Origin: Arbacia lixula
Lineage: Eukaryota > Echinodermata > Echinoidea > Arbacioida > Arbaciidae
Assembly: GCA_963669155.1 (NCBI GenBank)
Contig: OZ022581.1
Location: 19,968,197-20,032,196, forward strand
Length of the DNA: 64,000 nt
Reading direction: 5' to 3'
Below are positions 57,781 through 64,000 of the stretch, piece after piece. The notes under the pieces were generated by a model. That model was not told the DNA's origin and ran no database searches. It saw only the letters and a program-made list of their open reading frames with translations. Numbering within the stretch: position 1 is the stretch's first letter; each line of letters opens with the position of its first letter. The translations under genes and the position numbers were made by a program.

Positions 57781-58337
57781 AATATAAACCCCTCAAAAAA
57801 GTTCTGCAACTCAGGTTTGAGGGGTTACATATCTTTGGTTGCTTCATTCCCGTACATAAATGTGGAATTATAAGACAGCTTGACTATTTATCTTTACAAT
57901 GATGAATCGTTTGTAATGCTTACGCAATCATGTAATGCGCAGACCTTCTGAATATGTAGAAATGTCAAAAATGAAATGTTGCAAAATTTGTTTTTCCCGT
58001 TTGTTTTGTACATGAAATTAGTTAGAACAGTGTTGATGCAACGATGCATGGACGTTCTTAGTATCTATTCAAAACACAATCATTGTATCTTCAACAGAAA
58101 TGGACCCTTCACAGTTGAAAACAATGCATTTTGCAACATTTCATTAATGACTTTTCCCTATATTCTGAAATACTGCACATTCTATGAGTGTATAATCATA
58201 GCAAATGGCATACCAATGTGAAGAGGAAGAATCAAGCTTTCTAATGGTTTCCCAGTCGTCACGTACGATAATCAAGCAATAAGCAATATACCACCACTCA
58301 AACTTGAGTTGCAGAACTTTTTTGACGGGCTTATATT
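57781..58337. mobile_element. Foldback MITE, TIR TCAAAAAAGTTCTGCAACTC
   Basis: Left end ATATAAACCCCTCAAAAAAG then TTCTGCAACTCAGGTTTGAG. The right end is the inverse (CTTGAGTTGCAGAACTTTTT then TGACGGGCTTATAT). The TIR is about 38 bp with four differences; the interior is unique and AT-rich. About 557 bp. The TATA-containing edges allow a TA target site (Tc1/mariner) but do not prove it. Confidence 0.85.
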
Positions 58338-58783
58338 CGTCAGGCTAATCCGATACCGACTTTTTATTCATTTGCTCTTATTAACAGCATTTATTTCCTG
58401 ATCACAGAAAATATAAACAATCAGACGACTGTGCGGCCAACAATGCTTAACAATTGCTCTCGGTATAATATATACGTTGTATAGAACGAAACTAATCTGG
58501 GGGAATATAAACTCTATACGCATGAGGAATATTGTATAGCTGTGTAGAGCTTCGTAAACATTGTTATTGTTCTGGTTTCTGTGAATTAAAAACAACCCTC
58601 AGCTCATACATGTTCTGATAAAGGTTTTCTAATTATCTTAAACATTTTGATTAAACGGGATATTGGCAATTACAAGGAAGGAAATGGAGACACGATCAGG
58701 GAGGCACGCGTATGCAAATTTGGCCTTATTGACTTTTTTTTTATGAAGCCAAAGATGATAACATTCTCTTTCGTTTTTCAATG

Positions 58784-58985
58784 CTCTCTCTCTCTCTCTC
58801 TCTATCTCTTTCTCTTTCTCTCCCTCTCTCTCTCTCTCTCTATCTCCCTCGCGCTCTCTCTCTCTATTTCTCCCTCTCTTTCCCCGTCTTTTCCACTCTC
58901 TTTCATGAACCTCTTTTTATATTTCTATATATCTATTCATTTCCCACCCACTATCCCTTGTTCTTGCCCTCCTCCCCCCTCCCCT
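58784..58985 (+). repeat. (CT)n-rich tract
   Basis: CT repeat with TATCTCTTTCTC interruptions, then pyrimidine-rich DNA to 58985. Frames here are low complexity. Confidence 0.93.
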
Positions 58986-59231
58986 CTTTCTCTCCATCTT
59001 GGTATACATAAGGTCCTTCGTTTGAGCCAGTAGCACGCGACACTAGTAAAATGAAAGAACAACTAATCACGTTTTAACGAGTAAATGCACTCGTGGTAAC
59101 ATAAATCTGTTTGCGGATGTGTTATGAGCAGGGAAGTTTCTCTGCCAGTACCCGACAAAAAAAAATGACAAATCACACACTCGCCAGCAAACACGAATTA
59201 ATCCTTTAAGTGCCATTGGGCAGCCTAGGTA

Positions 59232-59410
59232 CTAGGCTGTGAGGTGCATGGAGACAACGCAGTCTGTTCACAACTATGTCTGGTAACACAGACTATGCCC
59301 CAATCCCATCCTCAAAGAAGCCAGAGGAGCTATGACGTCATTCGGGCGTAGTCTGTGTTACCAGACATAGTTGTAAACAGACGAGGTTGAGTCCATGCAC
59401 CTCACAGCCT
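59232..59410. mobile_element. Small near-perfect palindromic element
   Basis: Left arm AGGCTGTGAGGTGCATGGA, then CAACTATGTCTGGTAACACA; right arm is the inverse TGTGTTACCAGACATAGTTG, then TCCATGCACCTCACAGCCT. About 70-bp arms with a 45-bp loop. A diverged half-copy lies at 50504-50570. Confidence 0.82.
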
Positions 59411-60177
59411 TGTCCCTCGGCTAGTCATTGAGGCATTTTGTGCACTGGTATTGCACATCATTACCATAGGGCAGTATGAGGTTTGACTGAGAAGGCGTTA
59501 AAGGAGACTAAGAATACTACTCGAACTTATGTAAGCAATCACGGAATATTAGGCTCTTTGCGTTTGCCAGCGATCTCATTAAAGCTCATTAACTGCGACA
59601 TCACTCTCATATATAAGGTCTTGAGTGGAGATACCTACTCATTTATGATTTCGTGTTGAAATTAACCCGACATCCTGTCTGCCATATTGATTGTCCTTCC
59701 GAACGGCCTTAAGATGCAATATGCCACTTTATTAATACTGATTAAGAAAAATATTGCCAGTGCTCGACAAAAGTCGACAAATTACGCACTCGCCAGCAAA
59801 CACACGAGAAAACTAGTTAATACGTCTGATCACTATATAAGATACGGCTATGCCTTTGGAACATCTATGTAGCGCGTATAATTGTTGACACTGACGACCA
59901 CAGGAACAAATAGTACGCCGCAATAAACACAGAACAATCTCTCATATATTGGCAGTTTACATGATATGAGTACTTGTGCAATAAATAGAGAGTACACGCA
60001 CTTGACATGAGAGCACTGTCCCGGTACAGGGCAACTAATTAGAAAGAAGCAACCAATCAGTGATGGTGTGATAGCAACGATCTGCTTTTCTATGGTATTT
60101 ATGTGTAATATTTGTGCCGAAATGCATCAACGGTGCATAAAGCGTTAAAGAGCAGAGAAAGATGGTGAGAGAGGGGG
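59411..60177. other. No gene recognised
   Basis: AT-rich spacer between the palindrome and the LINE 3' end. Confidence 0.45.
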
Positions 60178-60291
60178 GGAATAATAATAATAAACCATGT
60201 TTATATAGCGCATAACACATATACATAAGAAAGTCTCTATGCGCTTCAAGGAGCAAAGAAAAAGAGAAATGAGGTTACTGAGTTCCTTAAA

Positions 60292-62853
60292 TCATTTTGC
60301 CATTTGAAATAAGTGTGTTTTAAGAGCAGACTTAAACCTATCTAGGGTGTTAATATTCCTAAGACTGTCAGGGAGGCTATTCCATAAAACTGGAGCAGCA
60401 TGGGCAAATGAGCGTTCACCATATGTTCGTGTAATTATAGGAGGAACAATAAACAAATTCTTTTTACATGATCGAAGATTTCGTGTTGGTTTGTATACAG
60501 TGAGTAAGTCATTTAGATAAGCAGGAGCTAATCCATGAAAACATTCATAGGCTAATAACAATATCTTGAACTTAATGCGAGACTGGACTGGTAACCAATG
60601 TAAATTACGTAAGACAGGGGATATTGAAGCATGTTTCCTCGTACGTGTAACAAGTCGCGCTGCTGAATTTTGTATAGTTTGTAGTCTTTGAATTTGGCGA
60701 AGTGGTAATTGAAAAAGGAGACTATTGCAGAAGTCAAAATGACACTTAACAAATGCGTGAACCAAACGTTCAGTTGTACTTCTATCAATAAAATCACGGA
60801 TTTTACCAATTTTGTAGAGTGCAAACGAAGCTGAACGGCATTTTTGTGTGATGAAATTGTCAAATGTAAGCTTATTGTCGAAAATTACCCCAAGATTTCT
60901 ACATGTCTTGGTAGCTTTAATTTGCTTTCCGGCTAGATCCAAGTGAATTACTGGAGTCGCATTTCTAAAACGGGATGAAACATGAAGGAACTCTGTCTTA
61001 CTGCAATTTAACTTGAGACAGTTTTGGTGAGACCATTCTTTGATTGCTTGAACACAGTTTGCTATCTGAGAAGAAACATTTTCAAGCCGTGACTGTTTGA
61101 ATGTAATATACAACTGAGTGTCATCAGCATAAAACATCTTGAAAATGTTATGTCTTTCAATCAAAGATTCTAGAGGAGAGGTGTATAATGTAAACAGGAC
61201 TGGACCCAATACAGATCCTTGCGGTACTCCTTTGGTGAGTACATGTCCTGAAGACCGATCATTTCCAATGACTACATTATGAGTACGTCCTGATAAGTAT
61301 GACTGCATCCAATTAAGTGCTTCACCACATATTCCAAATCTTAGTGATAAGCGTTTAAGCAATATATCGTGATCAATGGTATCAAAAGCTGAGGAAAAAT
61401 CAAGCAAGATAAGCATAACCTCCTCGCCCCTATCAAGTGACAACAGAATGTCATTTGTAACTCTCAAGAGAGCAGTCTCAACACTATGAAATGACCTGTA
61501 TCCTGACTGAAACTTTGCATGTAGATCAGATTTACCTAGATATTCTTGTAGCTGATGTGCTGCCATCTTCTCTAGAATCTTAGCAAAGAATTTAAGGTTT
61601 GCTATTGGGCGGTAATTCTTCAGATTGTCACTATCACAAGACGAGCCTTTCAGTTTTGGAATGATATTGGCACATTTGAACTTATCAGGAAATCTACCAT
61701 TTCTAAAAGAATCATTTATAATGTTCGTCATAATGGGTACCAATTCAGGAAGAAACTTTTTCATAAATGAGGTGGGAATAGGATCAAGATCACAGGTTGT
61801 TGAGGAAGACTCCTTGATTACATTAAAAACTTCATTTATAGAAACAGGATTAAATCTTTCAAATGAGAAGCCCGTTTGATCTTCAACAAGAACATTGTGA
61901 GTTAATGATGACCGTAGCTCCTGGGTGATAACTTCTACTTTCTCTGCAAAATAATTCTGGAAACGTTGTGGAAGGGACAGTTCAGAGTCATTATTTGTTG
62001 GCAGTGTACTAGAAGAGCATGGTCGTAGAAGCTGGTCGACTTTCCTGAACAATTCGCGGGAACTACATTCTTTCAGTTGGTCCTTGTGATAACGTTTCCT
62101 TGCAAACGTGAGTTGGTTATTATAATCATGACAGGCTCTTTTGAAATTCTGACGGTCGATTTCCAGCCCATGATTGGAGAAAGCCCTACGTTCAAGAGCT
62201 CGAAGTTCTTGCTTGCTACGGCGAAGTTCATCAGAAAACCAAGGAGAGTCTGGACGACATCTTACTGTCCGCGTTACTTCTGGAGCATGTTGGTCAAGAA
62301 GCGCAGATAAAACAGACTCATACTGATCAATACGAGCATTTATATCATCACATGGCAACAAAAACAATTCAGATCGTGTAATGTCTTGTCGAAACTCTTC
62401 AACGTCAATCGCATGTATTTTCCTTGTTTTAATCTGTAACTTCATTGGCTCAGGTTTAGTGATGTTCAAGGAGCATTTAATAGCTACATGATCGGATGGA
62501 AGGTAACTGGTTGAGCTGACGTCACTGACAAAGCTATCAGTTCCACGTGTTAAAATAAGGTCGAGAGTATGTCCGTCCTTATGTGTAGGAAAACATATAT
62601 GCTGTTGAAGGTTAAGTGCAGTTATCAAGTTCAAGAAACGAGTCGAGTTTACATCATTACTTATGTTGACATGGAAGTTAAAATCCCCTACTATCATCAA
62701 CCGATGTGAAGTCAATACCAACTGCTCTAAGAGGGTTGAAAATTCTCGAAAGAATGTCTGCTCTGTTGCTTCTCCTGTAGCTGTTCGCTGTGGCCTGTAG
62801 ATTACAATCAGACGAATAGGAGCATGTCGATGGGATGTCAAATGTAGATCCAT
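60292..62853 (-). CDS. LINE polyprotein, endonuclease C-terminal part plus reverse transcriptase
   Basis: 853 codons from an internal Met (62853), which lies inside the endonuclease domain and is not the true start. Endonuclease: RLIVIYRP (14-21), GDFNFHV (56-62), catalytic SDH (120-122). Linker with basic coiled region to about 340. Reverse transcriptase: NYRPIANL (413-420), DFSSAFDTIDH (485-495), GVPQGSVLGP (542-551), catalytic YADD (575-578), NLGVIFD (motif E region). The C-terminus ends WNSLPDSLRN..FKSALKTHLF, typical of CR1/L2 elements. All catalytic motifs seen are intact, so the copy is young, but translation from the proper start is blocked by the frameshift near 62870. Reading frame upstream of 62853 continues with EFISFEH, confirming the break. 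Confidence 0.95.
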   Translation of the reverse strand: MDLHLTSHRHAPIRLIVIYRPQRTATGEATEQTFFREFSTLLEQLVLTSHRLMIVGDFNFHVNISNDVNSTRFLNLITALNLQQHICFPTHKDGHTLDLILTRGTDSFVSDVSSTSYLPSDHVAIKCSLNITKPEPMKLQIKTRKIHAIDVEEFRQDITRSELFLLPCDDINARIDQYESVLSALLDQHAPEVTRTVRCRPDSPWFSDELRRSKQELRALERRAFSNHGLEIDRQNFKRACHDYNNQLTFARKRYHKDQLKECSSRELFRKVDQLLRPCSSSTLPTNNDSELSLPQRFQNYFAEKVEVITQELRSSLTHNVLVEDQTGFSFERFNPVSINEVFNVIKESSSTTCDLDPIPTSFMKKFLPELVPIMTNIINDSFRNGRFPDKFKCANIIPKLKGSSCDSDNLKNYRPIANLKFFAKILEKMAAHQLQEYLGKSDLHAKFQSGYRSFHSVETALLRVTNDILLSLDRGEEVMLILLDFSSAFDTIDHDILLKRLSLRFGICGEALNWMQSYLSGRTHNVVIGNDRSSGHVLTKGVPQGSVLGPVLFTLYTSPLESLIERHNIFKMFYADDTQLYITFKQSRLENVSSQIANCVQAIKEWSHQNCLKLNCSKTEFLHVSSRFRNATPVIHLDLAGKQIKATKTCRNLGVIFDNKLTFDNFITQKCRSASFALYKIGKIRDFIDRSTTERLVHAFVKCHFDFCNSLLFQLPLRQIQRLQTIQNSAARLVTRTRKHASISPVLRNLHWLPVQSRIKFKILLLAYECFHGLAPAYLNDLLTVYKPTRNLRSCKKNLFIVPPIITRTYGERSFAHAAPVLWNSLPDSLRNINTLDRFKSALKTHLFQMAK

Positions 62854-62857
62854 ATGT

Positions 62858-63676
62858 TCAAAGGAAATAAATTCTGAAATGAGAGTTGTATGATTTTACT
62901 TGGAATGTCTTATTTATACATATGCCGACACCACCTCCCACGCGTCCCAGACGCGGCTTGTGATGCCAATCATAGTTCTTGAGGACCAATGATAGTTGGC
63001 CCATAGTGACGTTGTCGCGTTCATCGCCAGTAAACCAAGTCTCTGTTACAGCAGCAATGTCGATATGGTCACTGATGATGAGGTCACACAGCATGTGAGT
63101 CTTATTTTTCAAGGACCTGGCATTCCATAGAGCAAATCTAGTACAGTCCTTGTCAAGTATAGCAGAGGAAGACCGCTGTTCTTGCTGGTGTTGCTGGCGA
63201 CGTCGACACCTTCCACCCTTTCTACTTCGCTTTGTTCGACAGCGAGGACGACATATTCCAAGATGATTAATAGTTGACCACAGAGTCGCCGGTATTCGAA
63301 ACTTTTGAGAGGAGAGACTGTACAGTGTATTAATATCACATCTACCCTTGTTTGATAGATTGGAGCTACTTTCCCTAGTACCATTTTCAGTGTCATATGC
63401 ATTAACAGTAGAAGGGCCTGGATTAGGGTGGATGTCTCCACATTCTATTAATTGTAATTGAAAGGTACATGAACATGAATCTGTGGGATAATATGGTACT
63501 CTTTTCCCAACATACTTTCCATTTACACATTGAAAGCACCTTTCATGTAAACTTGTGAACATATATGTATTGGTATACAGTTCAGATGCACTCGTATAGT
63601 CTACGTAAGTACATGAACAAGAAGAGAGCACAAGGACAAGACTTACAGTCACGGACAGCATATGAATGAAAGCCAT
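62858..63676 (-). pseudogene. LINE polyprotein, N-terminal part ending at a frameshift
   Basis: True ATG at 63676; codons upstream are open but lack ATG. Residue numbers are from this Met. It opens MAFIHMLSVTVSLVLVLSS, a good signal-peptide-like hydrophobic run. Cys-rich spacer follows, then GDIHPNPGP at 80-88, matching the 2A ribosome-skipping end (D-V/I-E-x-NPGP) except His for Glu. A basic region (RTKRSRKGGRCRRRQQ, about 147-162) precedes the endonuclease, which starts FALWNARSL (181-189) and includes TETWF (211-215) and GGGVGI. The frame ends at TGA 62858-62860 after HFRIYFL, whereas the family continues in the other frame (EFISFEHMDL). One-base indel at about 62868-62885; mutation or sequencing error. 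Confidence 0.88.
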
Positions 63677-64000
63677 TATGGCTAAGTGCTTAAGTCTGCT
63701 ATGAGCAGATTGAACATTCAAGTAGAATCAAAGCATCAAAGAATGGTTTACAATAGCACCAACACATGAATAGGCCTTGAGATACAATAGGCCCTGAGGT
63801 ACAATACACTACCCTTTGGCTACACATAACACAATAGAGACATTGGCTGTGTACAAGTGCATTACGCCAACATGGCTACAGATTTCTACTTACAGTCTGG
63901 AGAAATCCAAAATGAAGTTCAAGTTAATGCTGAAACAACACTCAATATTATCAGTTGAAACCAGTCCAGTAGAATCACTACCACATAATGATCAATCTAT
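63677..64000 (-). other. Probable 5' UTR/promoter region of the LINE
   Basis: Sequence upstream of the LINE start. CR1/L2 elements carry an internal promoter here; no motif is distinctive and the element's 5' end is not identifiable. Confidence 0.4.

Larger units (their letters stand above)
60178..63676 (-). mobile_element. CR1/L2-like non-LTR retrotransposon, nearly full length
   Basis: On the minus strand: ATG at 63676, a signal-like N-terminus and 2A-like motif, an APE endonuclease split by a frameshift, reverse transcriptase, C-terminal region to the stop at 60292-60294, then a short 3' UTR ending GCGCTATATAAACATGG and a (TTA)n tail (60178-60193). The stem-prone GCGC..TATATAAA end and (ATT)n tail match L2/CR1-type 3' ends. 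Related debris at 45824-46200. The 5' boundary lies somewhere above 63676 and may run past the window. Confidence 0.93.

Overview
This window is eukaryotic and gene-poor, from a repeat-rich animal genome. It contains spliced exons with GT/AG borders, long dinucleotide arrays, many short inverted-repeat DNA transposons, a CR1/L2-like LINE and a 200-base assembly gap (38801-39000). The repeat style (numerous TTAA-flanked foldback MITEs, a LINE with an N-terminal 2A-like NPGP motif) and the gene content suggest a marine invertebrate deuterostome, most likely an echinoderm. That placement is inference.

Host genes are few and none is complete. (1) On the minus strand, exons at 14923-15073, 14652-14874 and 9529-9668 encode the acidic N-terminus of a protein resembling ENTR1/SDCCAG3, an endosomal trafficking regulator; it carries an NPFSFKSF motif twice. 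(2) On the plus strand, 51777-52641 is the first coding exon of an SLC16/monocarboxylate-transporter-like membrane protein with a long Ser-rich N-terminus; its intron runs to the window edge. (3) Weaker splice-bounded exon candidates lie at 22-103 (+), 16016-16205 (-, flavin-monooxygenase-like), 19915-19992 (-), 23199-23291 (-) and 45159-45355 (+, Cys-rich). A 141-codon unassigned frame sits at 44255-44680 (-).

Mobile DNA dominates. The right end (60178-63676, minus) holds a nearly full-length LINE with a signal-like N-terminus, a 2A-like motif, an APE endonuclease and a reverse transcriptase with an intact YADD box, broken by one frameshift. A decayed RTE-like reverse transcriptase lies at 17276-18112. 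Shorter LINE/SINE remnants are scattered elsewhere.

Inverted-repeat elements form several families: a ~650 bp TTAA-flanked long-arm foldback (26948-27623, 29190-29833, partial 40840-41118 and 48885-49457, diverged half 42694-42960); a 527 bp TTAA MITE present as two copies sharing one TTAA (54853-55901); a 261 bp TTAA MITE (42433-42693); an AGGGATGTGTTA family (30912-31628, 36086-36772); a TA-flanked mariner-type MITE (12594-12818); and others. A 3.5 kb composite (46461-49982) has CGATC-studded inverted ends enclosing a TACTGG-rich array and a nested MITE.

Between these lie micro- and minisatellites, including a 21-bp GC-rich minisatellite (33992-34205) and a G-rich ~120-bp array (37020-37510). 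Most remaining sequence is AT-rich and shows no supportable gene.
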